Assembly (NCBI GenBank): GCA_949825045.1
Contig: OX463835.1
Location: 21,779,201 to 21,843,200 of the forward strand
Direction of reading: 5' to 3'
Origin: Argyresthia goedartella
Taxonomy: Eukaryota; Arthropoda; Insecta; Lepidoptera; Argyresthiidae
DNA length: 64,000 bases
The position numbers and the translations under genes are program-made. Below, piece after piece: positions 21,381 through 31,815 of this stretch. Below the pieces are notes generated by a model. The model worked only from the letters and a program-made list of their open reading frames with translations. It was not told the DNA's origin and ran no database searches. Each line of letters opens with the position of its first letter. The stretch's first letter is position 1.

Positions 21381-22835
21381 ATGCCGAAAGCATTTAACAG
21401 TGCCGCGAGAAACACTATTTTAAATGTTTTAGCATTTATGCAGGAAGAGAAACGTTTAAATGCGCCGATAATACCATTTGAAAAACTGTATGACCGAGTT
21501 GCTGCTGCTACAGGTTAATGTTGCCAGTTTTTGTTCTATGAATCACCCATTTCTAGTCAGTAGTCGATGGCATGGTTCCTACAAGTACTTGAGTTCTATT
21601 TTGCAGGTGAAAGTGAACGGTTTGTAGGACAATTAGATAAAGAACAAAAACAGGCAGATGCTACTGGCTCAAAAATGTATACTCCAGGGCAAAAAAGGAC
21701 TAGAACCAAGGGGAAGATAGAAATTGATGATTTTGACCTCGGTGTCATCAGAAGAAAAATTCATGAATTTTACACAATGAAGAAAGAAATACCTACCATC
21801 CCAAAATTACTGAATGTTCTACGAGACGAAATCGATTTTAATGCTAGTCGTGAAACCCTCAAAAAGTAATTGCGTGAAATTGGTTTTCGATACAAGAAAA
21901 CGCAATCCACTAGAAAAGTCCTCATTGAGCGCAATGATATATCTGCTTTACGGGCATCTTATCTGCATAAAATAAAGCAAAACTAATGCGGTGAAAAAAA
22001 GCCTGTAATATTTTTGGATGAGACTTTTATACACTCGTCACACACGGCTGGTCGCTGTTGGCAAAGTAATGATGTTGACGGTGTTTTGAATCCTGTATCA
22101 AAAGGAAATAGATAGATTATAGTTCATGCGGGGGGAGAAACAGGGTTTGTTGAGAATGCATTACTTGTTTTTAAATCGAACACTAAAAGTGGCGATTACC
22201 ATGACGAAATGAATAATAGCAATTTAAAAAAATGGGTAACAGAAAAGTTGTTGCCTAATTTACATACAGACACTTTAATTGTAATGGATAACGCTCCTTA
22301 CCATAGTATTTGTATTAACAAATGCCCTAATTCAAATACTAAAAAAGCAGATATGCAGAATTGGCTTACTGAAAATAATGTGGAGTTCAATGAAAGTTTC
22401 ACTAAACCCCAGCTGTATGAATTAATAAAAAGGCACAGACCAGCAAAACAATGTGAAATTGATAATTTACTAAGAGACAATGGGCACACTGTCCTTAGAT
22501 TGCCCCCCTATCATTGCGATTTAAACGCAATAGAAATGATCTGGAGTTCAAAGAAACGTCATGTTGCAGAACATAACATTGGAAAGTCAAAGGCTGAAAT
22601 GCCGCAGTTAGTCGCAGAAGCATTGAACAAAATATCAGCAGCAGAATGGCAAAAATACTGTGCCCATGTAAAGAACATCGAAAATGAGTACCTAAAAAAA
22701 GACATTTATTTAGATGAACCATTTATCGTAAATTTAGAAAGAGATAGTGGAAGTGAAAGCAGTGATTCAGACGAAGTGACCTATGATTTCGCAGGTGATT
22801 GTCTACATGATCATAATTATTGCATTAAAATATAA
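21381..22835 (+). pseudogene. DD82E (Sailor-like) IS630/Tc1/mariner transposase, three in-frame stops
   Basis: Exon 1 is 21381-21513 from an ATG, joined across a 93-bp GT/AG intron in phase 1 to exon 2 from 21607. The frame then continues to 22835 with stops at 21867 (TAA), 21984 (TAA) and 22113 (TAG) but no frameshift. Early part: helical DNA-binding region ('QKRTRTKGKIEIDDFDLGVIRRK'-type sequence shortened here to its start). Catalytic core: 'VIFLDETFIHSS' (first D), 'LIVMDNAPYHS' (second D), and 'LPPYHCDLNAIEMIWS' (E). By my count 81 residues separate the second D and E, matching the DD82E group described as Sailor. The tail is acidic. An inactive copy with an intact triad. Confidence 0.8.
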
Positions 22836-23150
22836 TCATAATCCTATAAAATAATTACAGGATTATAATTATATTATTATGATCATCAATAATTATAATC
22901 ATTGAGACAATCATATATATAAATATAAGAGTAAATATGAAAAATTCGCAATTATTATTATTTACGCACTTATTTTTAATTATGGCATTTTCACCCCACA
23001 ACCGCGGAAATTCTATGTAGCGCGGCAACACTAAATTCGACCATAGCGACGCTGACACCTGATTAGAAAGATTTGTGGCACTGGACCTACTTTAAAATAT
23101 CGTCACCTCAGAGCATTTCACGATTTTTTCTTTTTATTTTTTTAAATCTC
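22836..23150. other. AT-rich flank with small hairpins, probable 3' end of the DD82E element
   Basis: Short inverted AT-rich repeats (ATAATCATAATCCT with AGGATTATAATTAT) follow the transposase stop. GGCAACACT at 23023-23031 is the inverse of AGTGTTGCC near 20924, which could mark element ends. Nine bases is too little to call a TIR. Confidence 0.3.
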
Positions 23151-23152
23151 GA

Positions 23153-23985
23153 GGCTCTCCTCGAGGGCTCTGGGTTTTGTGATGCGTTCCTCAAGAGACT
23201 TCAAAAAAGCTAAAACTTTGAAAATTCTTTATTGTACGTACGTTAGAAGTAATCTTGAGTACGCTTCACAGGTTTGGAGTCCTCGCTACAATATTCATAT
23301 TAACCGGATTGAAAATATTCAGCGTAAATTTATGCGTTATCTCTGTTATCGGACTAAATTTAAATACAATTCAGATTCTTACCTCGATATTTGTAGAAAA
23401 CATCATCTGGCTCCTCTTCAACTCAGACGCGAGGTTGCAGATTTGGTATTCCTTCTCAAAATTACCTCTAATGTCATTGATTGCTCTGAACTACTTGCTC
23501 AATTATCATTTACAGCGCCCCGTAGGCTATTGCGTCATAATGCGCTATTCTCGCTTCCTAAGTCAAACACTAACTACAGACAAAATACGTTCCTCTGGCG
23601 TGCTTGTCAGAGATTCAACAATCTGCGTGGAGATATTGATCTTGACCTGTTTAGCACTGGTGTTAATCCAGCGAAGAGAACACTGTATCGAGACTTTTTC
23701 TATGACTAGAATGGCTAAGTATTTCGACTTTCTGTTATTTATTATTATTATTTTTTTCTTTTTTAACGTGACTTGTTACTGCATGTCATGTTACAACGTA
23801 TAGGGCTATGTATAATTCAAACTTATTCTGTTATTTAAGAGTGCTTTAACTGTTTTATTTGTTTATTGTGTCTTTTTGTCGGCGAAAACCTATAATTGGC
23901 TTTTTTGTTTTTATATAAGATTCCTATTGTTAATTTAAAGATAGCTGTTGGTTTTCCAATGTTAATAAAATAAAAATAAAATAAA
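23153..23985 (+). pseudogene. 5'-truncated non-LTR retrotransposon: RT C-terminus and 3' UTR
   Basis: The frame from about 23153 to the TAG at 23707 encodes the end of a Jockey/CR1-type RT: 'LGFVMRSSRDF', 'TLKILYCTYVRSNLEYASQVW', 'IENIQRKFMRYLCYR' and 'LAPLQLRREVADLVFLLKI', the standard C-terminal block following the palm. No stop is seen in it. A 3' UTR of about 275 bp follows, ending in AATAAAATAAAAATAAAATA near 23970-23985. Start within the RT is the usual sign of abortive target-primed reverse transcription. The family differs from the one at 1-930. Confidence 0.85.
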
Positions 23986-24248
23986 ATAGTTTTTTCTTTG
24001 TCGAAAAACTCGAAGTCGGATTCTCGGCAAAAGGCTGCCACACTTTTATTCTTACAGACCATTATGCCTAAAAATTTGTAGTAAATTTTATAATAATATG
24101 TAAAACGTTGGTAGAAAACGCAATGTGCTACTTGCCACTAGTGTGTGGGATCCCGCTCCGGTACCTGTCACTCTGGCGCCTGTGTGTGGCGTGCCCGTCT
24201 CCGGTACTGCTGTAAAGGGTTTTATTTTGCTTCCGTTGCAGCACTCGC
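23986..24248. other. No gene seen; left flank of the large Ty3 element
   Basis: No domain or repeat detected. The five bases before the LTR (CTCGC) do not match those after the right LTR (TCATG), so no target duplication brackets the element. Confidence 0.4.
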
Positions 24249-26443
24249 TGTAATGGTACACGAGAGTCGGTACATTAGATACTTCATTCTGCGTGATAGA
24301 GGGCTAGCCCAACGCCGCGCTGTTTTGAATACGAGAATCGGTTCAGATAACGTTTGGGGGTTTTGCATAGCTTACTGGCAAAGTTTGAAAAAAGAGGCGT
24401 GGGTTCATTCGTGGAATTTCAGTTCAGGTCAGTTTTTTTGTCGCATTCCTGCGAGATGTGTAGAGATGAGAGCCGATTTGGCTGCGCGTTGAATAAAATT
24501 ATGAATAACTAAATAATGAAAGGTTATTACGGAACGGAGAAAGCTATTATGTAGATTGCAAATATACAATTGCGATTGAGGTATGAGATGGAGGGTTTGA
24601 CACCTCTATTTTGAATATCATTCTAGAGGTCTTTTGCTACGCGCACCTAGTGGTCGGGAAATGCTTAATTAATCGCAACAAGCTTTTATTGGTCAGCGAT
24701 CAACAGATTCTGTGTATCGGCAGTACCAAATGATTTGAGTGATAACCTACGGTTGATCATGGTGAATATGCGTACACACAATTTGTAGAACGGCGGATCT
24801 GCATGGCATGGTTGAAATTGGACCCTGTGTAGTTAGTGATAAGAAGCTTCGCTTGGGCAGAGCGTGTTTGCAAAGGACGCATGTGGGGCATATAAATACC
24901 AGAGCGTGGGAGGGGATTTCATTCAGTCTCTGCGTCTAGCCGCTGTGACAGTCGTCTTCACGAGTTCTAAACAGTTTTGGCTGCCGTGTTACGCGTCAGA
25001 ACTATACGAATTGGTGATTGCGAAGTTTCAGTGGGTTTTCGTGAGTGTCTGAAGCGCCGAGATATACCTCGGTTCCTACCTTTATATCAACCTACCCCTA
25101 ATTCCAAAACTATCCTTGGGTCGTTAGGAAAGAACTTTTAAGTCAATGTATCTGAGTCTGAGTCTGGGCTTGGAGCGACCCTAAATTCCTTTTTCCTTCA
25201 CCATAGGGTTCCTGGATTGGCTCTTATGATATTCGCGGGCTAATCCTCTCCTCATTCCTTTCGAGTAGCGAGCTTTGAAATTCCCACACACACAGTCGTT
25301 AAACATTCAAGCACATTCAAATCAAACTCAACCATTTTCGAGTGGTGTCGATAATGGACGTGGTATAACACTAGGTTTTAGACTAGGCTAGACAGGAGTT
25401 TAGTTGCGGCTAAACCTAGGTTGTTAGGGCATAGGGAGACTGTTTGATCGATGAGGTTCCGCGGATGGAAATAACAAATTCAGAACAAAGTTAAACCGGT
25501 GTCAACACAGTTAACATGTACTGTTGATATTTTGACATTTGTGTGTTGTCGGGGACGCGCGAAGAGATCAATTCACAGTCTAAAGTTCATTGTTTAGGTC
25601 CGGGTAGGTGTTTTGCATTGCCTTGGGTCAGATTGGATTCAAGTTGCATTTTTAAATTAAATGTAAATTTCGCTGGATATCTAATGTGTAAGTTGAGTCG
25701 GTATATATGATTTGGCTCAGCCCAGGACGTGCTGCGGCTAGTGGAATTCATAGTTCGGTATTTATCGAATTATGCACTTCGCTATGGTGTGGGTTAGATA
25801 TCCTAAAACAAAAATGCTTGCGTTTCGATAACATCCAGCTCAAATTGCGCAGAGTTGAAGGTTTCAAAACGTTACGGACCTTTTGAGGTAACCGCTAGTT
25901 CAGAACCCATTTCGGAACTCAAATCGCAATTGTGTAAACCGGTCTTTTCGGATCGTTATTGCCGTGAACAAAATATATAATTGGAACCACCACAAGCCGC
26001 TACGAGCGAGCACATGAAATATAATTGAGTACTCACGTCGTAAAACTACGACGGATATCTATACTATAACTGTGATCGATCACTAAAACTAAAACTAAAA
26101 CAAAAGATGTTCCAAAGCGCTCATATATACAAAAACCAGATGGTGCCATCACATAAAATATAACAACGATCGTTTTAGCGCAATACACCGCTGACTGATG
26201 CGAATTACCGGCTCGCGGACATATATGCTTTCTCTGTCTAACTAGAAACTGTAATTTCTGAGCCAAGCTTCGTTCGACTATTGTGCGCCTAACGGATTTC
26301 TCGACGAACGAGAATTTCAGACTTATCATTCTTACTTACAAAACTTACAGCCGAATCGGGTCCTCTCATTTTGGGATAGATAGAATAGACGATCATAGCT
26401 ACTGTTAGCGGCGGCTCAGACCATTAGCCCTGGGCCCGTTACA
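24249..26443 (+). repeat. 5' LTR of the large Ty3 element
   Basis: 2,195 bp, colinear with 31816-34010. Core promoter at 24891-24928, so U3 is about 676 bp and R-U5 about 1.5 kb. Small open frames inside (24864-25052 and 26033-26329 on the minus strand) recur in the right copy only because the LTRs are identical; I see no evidence that they are genes. Confidence 0.95.
24891..24928 (+). promoter_or_regulatory. LTR core promoter (TATA box and initiator)
   Basis: TATAAATA at 24891-24898 is followed about 30 bp later by TCAGTC (24923-24928), a match to the arthropod initiator. The predicted transcription start is about 24925. The same pair occurs in the right LTR at 32458-32465 and 32490-32495, where it could drive flanking DNA. 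Confidence 0.7.
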
Positions 26444-26965
26444 GATTTTGTTGCCGAGACCGAAGGATATCCTAGATAGTCTGATACCTAGATATTCCTA
26501 GATATTCTAAAAGAATCAAGATCTAACGCGTTACTTTTAAAAATAACACAACGTAGAAACGATTTTAAACAGTTCAGTTTGTAAATAAGAAATAAGCAAA
26601 AAAAGGGCATTGTTTTCAGACGAGCTACGACTAGAAAAAAAAAAACGTTAGTCGGGTAGCACGAGACGATAGCACGGGTTGACGACCCGAATGGCCGAGT
26701 CGGTAGTGACGCTGCCTACGAAACCGGGGGTCCCGGGTTCGAGTCCCGGTGGGGCGAATGTTTGTTTGATGAGAGCGGTTGTTTGTACCCTAGTCATGGT
26801 TGTTTGTCTATCTAAGTATAATATTTCTCTATATAGGTAAATATAACGTTGTCTAGTACCCAAGATACAGGGAATCCTAGTTTTGGGCTAGATCAATGTG
26901 TGTAAGGGGTGTCCAAGGTATTATTATTATTATTATTATTAAATTCACTTTCACACACAAGTGAA
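26444..26965 (+). other. Leader of the large Ty3 element
   Basis: Starts GATTTTGTTGCCGAGACCG directly after the LTR. A normal primer-binding site beginning TGG is not evident, so the primer is unclear. An A-rich stretch near 26636-26645 precedes the SINE. Confidence 0.6.
26680..26941 (+). mobile_element. tRNA-derived SINE in the Ty3 leader
   Basis: A-box-like TGGCCGAGTCGG (26692-26703) and a perfect B box GGTTCGAGTCC (26736-26746) are spaced as in a pol III promoter. GGGTCCCGGGTTCGAG and the body 'GTTGTCTAGTACCCA..GTGTAAG' match an abundant lepidopteran SINE that I recognise. It ends in an (ATT)n tail at about 26920-26940. It lies just upstream of the gag ATG, and the ATT run is in frame with gag. 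Target duplications are not clear. Confidence 0.75.
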
Positions 26966-27955
26966 ATGGCGTCAGGGCAGGTGACGCAATTGTTATCTGA
27001 AATAGTGAAAAGATTAGACAGTTTGGAAAGGGGTTCCAGCGCGAGCAATGCTAGTAGGACTTCGGACAGACAGACTGACAGACAGGAACTAGAGACGTTA
27101 GAACAATCGGTAGAAAAACGTCAATCGTGCATTGTGAAAATGACACAGAAGTTGCCGACATTCGATGGGCGGAATTCGGAAAATCCGATGATTTTCTTAA
27201 GAGATTTAAAGGCTTATATTAAAGTCTCGGGAGATACTTCTAGGGCTTTGATATGGGCAACGGATAGTTTGGTAGGAATTGCGAAAGTTCGAATGAGCAT
27301 ATACAGAGACTCATGGCGAACCTATTCGGATTTTGAAAAAGATTTCAGAGAGGTATTCTGGGGTGATAATGAACAGGAATTAATTAAGCAAAGATTCCTA
27401 ACTGCGAAGTTTGATTCTAAGAAAGGTCAGAGTATGGAAGAATTCTTTGCCTCTCAATTGAATAGCATATATGAGCTTACGATACCGTTTACTGATACGG
27501 AGAAAATCAACACGATTTTCAGACAGTTGCCGCGTGATATTCAGGTAGCGTTTTTTGCTAGAAAGGAGACTATGACCATACGGGATGCGGTCGAATTCCT
27601 TCGGCATTTAGAACGGAATGTCGATGGGGAATTAAGTGCGATACATGATTCGGAACCTATGAATACGAATAACGTGAGGCGGGATAGCTATATGCGTGGG
27701 CAATATCGAGCTATGCGGGTAAATACGTTACGTTATAACGCGATAAGTCGTAGTAATAATTATAACGCGGTAACGAAGGGGCGAAACGAATTTGGGACGC
27801 GTGGTCGCGGTTATTTTCGCGGTAGAGGCAGGCAGCCTAGGCCTAGCTTCAAGGCAATAAAGTTTCAGAGGGGCAATGATAGTTCAGGAGATACAGAGGC
27901 AGGGCAAAGTTCAAGTGACAGGAATAATGCGATAAGTCAGAATTCAAAAAACTAG
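26966..27955 (+). CDS. gag: Gag of the large Ty3 element
   Basis: 329 codons from the ATG at 26966. An upstream in-frame extension (from 26909) is encoded by the SINE tail and gives poly-Leu, so I do not use it. The N-terminus has a short coiled-coil-like segment ('LLSEIVKRLDSLERG'). The middle is a capsid-like domain ('LPTFDGRNSENPMIFLRDL', 'FEKDFREVFWG', 'QSMEEFFASQL'). The C-terminus is RG-rich ('GTRGRGYFRGRGRQPRP') instead of a CCHC knuckle. It ends in the slippery site. Confidence 0.9.
   Translation: MASGQVTQLLSEIVKRLDSLERGSSASNASRTSDRQTDRQELETLEQSVEKRQSCIVKMTQKLPTFDGRNSENPMIFLRDLKAYIKVSGDTSRALIWATDSLVGIAKVRMSIYRDSWRTYSDFEKDFREVFWGDNEQELIKQRFLTAKFDSKKGQSMEEFFASQLNSIYELTIPFTDTEKINTIFRQLPRDIQVAFFARKETMTIRDAVEFLRHLERNVDGELSAIHDSEPMNTNNVRRDSYMRGQYRAMRVNTLRYNAISRSNNYNAVTKGRNEFGTRGRGYFRGRGRQPRPSFKAIKFQRGNDSSGDTEAGQSSSDRNNAISQNSKN
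27946..27952 (+). promoter_or_regulatory. -1 ribosomal frameshift heptamer AAAAAAC
   Basis: In the gag frame this reads (TC)A AAA AAC TAG: a canonical X XXY YYZ slippery site immediately before the gag stop. Pol is open in the -1 frame through this point. A downstream stimulatory structure was not assessed. Confidence 0.85.
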
Positions 27956-29490
27956 TGGACTCGCGCGGGTCGTTCGCGCTCAGATATTTATTACGGTTCG
28001 GGTGGACAGCCGATCGAATTGGGAAAAAGCATAGACTGTATGATTTGTGTAATTTGGATTCGAACGTGGGTGTGAATGAATTTATTCAATTATTAGCGCA
28101 TAAAGCGCACGGATATGCCGTGTGTTTAGAGGAAAAATCTAGATCGAATTATAGAGATCGAAATGACAGACGTTTACATACGATATTCAGAGACGACGAT
28201 TCGACTGAGTGTGGGCGCGAGTTATGTAGTACTTTGACATTACCTGAGATAGATGTGCGTATTGGGAATATTGTTGTAAGGAGTTTGATTGATTCGGGGA
28301 GCGAAATCAGTGTAATAAGTCGGAGAGTGTACGAAGAAGTGTGCAGTCAATTGGAAAAACCGACGGAAATACCGATTCCAAGTTTGAGAATCACAGGTGC
28401 ATTTGGAGTCAGTAAGGAAAAGGTTGATAAATTAGTAACGTTACCATTAACAATAGGTGAATGCGTTATCGATACTCCAATGCTAGTATTAACAAGGGTG
28501 CCTAAAGATTTAATTTTGGGGTTTGATTTTATACAACAGACGCGAGCCAGTTTAACGTGTGAGGGTAATAAGAGGCTAATTATACGAAGCGCCGGGCGGA
28601 TGTGTGAAATACCATTAGGTACTGGTCCTAATCCGGAATCTTGCTGTTGTACAATGGAAGTACAGAACCAAGATACCTGTAGAAATATGATAGAGGAATA
28701 TGTGAATAATTCATCAATACCTGTTGAACACAAAACAAGGTTATTGCCGGTGTTAAATAAACATGCAGAGTTGTTTAGCGATAGGATAGGTCGGACAAAT
28801 AAATATATACATGAGATAAAAATGAGAGATGAAACGCCTTTCGTAAAACGAAGCTATCCCATACCGTTCGCATATCGCGATAAAGTAACAAAACGTTTGG
28901 AAGAAATGGAATTTATAGGTATTATTAGCAGGCAATCTACGGATTTCAGCAGTCCATTGACTTGTACATTAAAGAAAACGGGAGAGGTCCGTATTTTGCT
29001 AGATGCACGACAATTAAACACTGGAATGGTCGGGGAGGTTGAAACCACACCTTTAATGAGTGAGATATTGCAATCCGGGCGCCGGATAAATTACATAGGA
29101 GTTATTGATATCAAAGATGCGTATTTTTCTATACCATTATCAGACGAATCTAAACGATACACGGGTTTTGTATATCAAGGCAGAAGTTATGTTTACAACG
29201 TTTTACCTCAGGGGTTGAAAACCAGTGTGGGTTCATTTTCGAGGGCGATGGACTTAATTCTAGGGCCAGAGGTTAGGTCATATTGTTTAAATTTTGTTGA
29301 CGATTTGGCAATTTTAACTGAGGGTGACTTCGAACAGCATTTGTCTCAAGTGGACACGGTTCTGAGTAAATTGAAAGACGCGGGCTTCACATGCAAACTA
29401 AAAAAAATGCGAGTTTGCACAAAAAAAGGTCAAGTTATTGGGGCATATTTTGTCTACACAAGGTTTGCAGATGGACCCGGACAAAATTGA
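27955..29490 (+). pseudogene. pol: Pol of the large Ty3 element, part 1 (protease and most of RT)
   Basis: Reached from gag by -1 frameshift. A linker of about 100 residues comes first. Protease: 'LIDSGSEISVIS' with DSG near residue 113, and 'LILGFDFI'. RT: 'RILLDARQLNTGM', 'YIGVIDIKDAYFSIPL', 'LPQGLKTSVGSFSRAM' and the catalytic 'LNFVDDLAILTE' (FVDD in place of YVDD). The frame is lost near 29430-29445, just before the RT thumb; the downstream part resumes at 29438 in another frame. One small indel explains this. Confidence 0.9.
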
Positions 29491-31417
29491 AACACTTAAA
29501 TTATATCCGTCACCCAGAACTGTCAGGCAATTGAGGGCGTTTTTGGGGTTCATAAATTACTTTAGGAGGTTTATAAAAAATTTTGGAACGTTGACACGGC
29601 CCTTGTACAATTTATTGCGGTCTGGAGTCAAGTTCGTCTGGAGTGCGCAGATGCAAAGTGCTTTTGACGAGATAAAAAACCAATTCTCAGAAAGTATAAT
29701 TTTGAGTCAGCCATTGGCGGGAAAAACATATTATGTTCAATGTGACGCCAGCGCTATAGGAATTGGGGGCTATGTTTATCAATTAGATGAATCGGGCCAG
29801 GAACTAATTATAGGGTTCTGTTCGCAGGCATTCAAGGGTGCCCAGACTAGATGGTCGATCAGTGAACAGGAAATGTATGCAGTTATATACACTTTAAAGC
29901 GATTTGAGATATACTTGCGGGGAGAAAAGGTTATTATTAGAACTGATCATAAAAGTTTGACGTTCATTAAGTCGTGGACTTTATTGGGTGCACGCGTAAC
30001 GAGGTGGATTATGTTTTTAGAGCAATTCGATTACGACATAGAATTTGTGCGAGGGACTGATAATCAAATTGCCGACACGCTAAGCAGGCAAATGGCGGGA
30101 CCTGGAGGTATGAATGACAGTATAAATGTTCAGCCGGGAATATTCTGGTTTCAGGCATCGAATACCGCAAGTGTTATTTCGAGTTTACGGGACATTGCGA
30201 GATTACAAAGCGAAGATGAGCGGTTAAATCGAATTAGCGGTTGTATCAGACGTAATGTGGTAGATACCGGAACGAGAGGTTTTGAAAATTACAAGCTAGT
30301 AGGTGATACGTTATATTTTCACGTGCCGAAGCGGAACGTACAGTTGCTAGTAATTCCGAAATCACTACAGGAGGAACTAATTTTACACATACATGAAGAA
30401 ATAGGTCACTACGGCAGATATAAAATATTAGCACTGATGAAGGACAGATATTATTTTCTTCATATGAGTAGGGTGATTAGCGCGGTGATAAGAAGTTGTG
30501 ACATATGTCAAAAGGTCAAACCAAGTACTAACAATACCGTTGGTCCTTGTACACCGGTGTTGGCGGAAAGGTTGGGTGAGAAGGTTTTCTCGGACCTTTA
30601 TGGGCCATTGCCCGTAGGTAAATTCGGATATCAATATATATATGTGATTCAAGACGTGTACAGTAAAGTAATAAAATTATATCCAATGCGAAAAGCGACA
30701 GGTAGGAGCGTGCTCGCTTGTACAAAGAGATTTCATAGGGAAATACCGATCGAAACTATAATTACGGACTCAGGACCACAGTTCTTATCGAAAGTTTGGG
30801 AATTTGGACTCAAACAGCTGGGGATTCGGGTCACTCATACGTCGGTGTATTGTCCAAATTCTAATAGCGTAGAAAGAGTGAATCGCGAGCTAGGTCGGCT
30901 GATTAGAACCTATTGCGGCGGAAGTAATCGTAGTTGGGTAGACGTGTTACCGGACATTCAGAATTGCTATAATAATATCGAACACACAAGCACAGGCTTT
31001 GCGCCTAATGAGTTAGCGTTTGGTAGGCGGGAACCGTTAACTATTGACAAGGAATTAGGCGATGAATGGTTATTAGGCCATAGTGTGCGAAATTCGGAAC
31101 GGGTGCGGAATGTAGCGATAGAAAACTCTAAAAGTTCTAGTGAACGACGTAAGCGACAGGCGGACAAACGGCGTAAGTTAGAGGTCTATCGTATAGGTGA
31201 TTATGTGAAACTTAAGACTTTTGTGCGTTCGAATAAAGAACATAAAATCATGCGGAAATTTTCGTTGTTGTATAAAGGGCCTTATGTTATTTCGGCAGTG
31301 GTATATCCTAACTGTTATACGTTAGTAGATCCGGGTTCAAATGAGATATTGGGTAACTTCAATACTATAAATATAGCCAGGTATTATGTGAGGACGAATA
31401 AGGGCGTAGATAAATAA
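29438..31417 (+). pseudogene. pol: Pol of the large Ty3 element, part 2 (RT thumb, RNase H, integrase)
   Basis: Starts within the RT 'GHILSTQGLQMDPDKIE' block. RNase H: 'QCDASAIGIGGYV' (D about residue 103), 'SISEQEMYAVIYTLKRFE' and 'RTDHKSLTFI'. Integrase zinc finger: 'HEEIGHYGRYK' then 'CDICQKVK'. Core: 'FSDLYGPLPVG' (D), 'ITDSGPQFLS' (D) and 'NSNSVERVNRE' (E). A basic region ('RRKRQADKRRKLEVYRIGDYVKL') is shortened here to name the C-terminal DNA-binding part. No chromodomain or envelope gene. Apart from the frame break at its start, it is uninterrupted. Confidence 0.92.
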
Positions 31418-31815
31418 GATAGTGTATAAAGGTTATATAATTAAGCTGTAAGCTGTAAATTTGAGTAACTACTTTGTAGATTTAAGGATCTTGCATGGTT
31501 TGGAAACAAAAACAAAAAAAAAAAAACCAAAAAAAAAAAAAACAATTTGTATATATATAGTAATACGAATTAGGATAAATTGCGGGTAAGCGAGGTTGTA
31601 TAGTAAGATAGATAAATAAGATAAGACAGGAGAGAACTCAATCGAGTTGTGTAAATATTATATACATAATTGACAGATTCATCGGTCGGTGTACATGATT
31701 TGAGATGTCCGAACATATAGAGTAGATATGTACAAAGTATGGGTAGCATAGTGGTAATGAGATCCTTGCGCCATGTTAACTGAGATAAACAGTGTCTCAA
31801 GGTCTGGGAGGGGGC
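31418..31815 (+). other. 3' internal region and polypurine tract
   Basis: About 400 bp without an ORF, with an A-rich stretch at 31508-31545. It ends in GGTCTGGGAGGGGGC, the polypurine tract that primes plus-strand synthesis, directly before the right LTR at 31816. Confidence 0.7.

Noticed and set aside
20924..23031. AGTGTTGCC ... GGCAACACT as TIRs of the DD82E element
   Set aside because: Only nine bases match and the adjoining sequence diverges at once; not enough to set element ends.
24864..25052. Open frame in the LTR, recurring at 32431-32619
   Set aside because: The recurrence is explained by LTR identity. No domain, and it begins close to the predicted transcription start; nothing indicates translation.
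26033..26329. Minus-strand open frame of 98 codons in both LTRs
   Set aside because: Same explanation; low-complexity 'LVLVLVI' from CTAAAA repeats.
26684..26760. Possible functional tRNA gene
   Set aside because: A and B boxes are present, but there is no good acceptor stem or anticodon arm, and the downstream body and ATT tail match a SINE.
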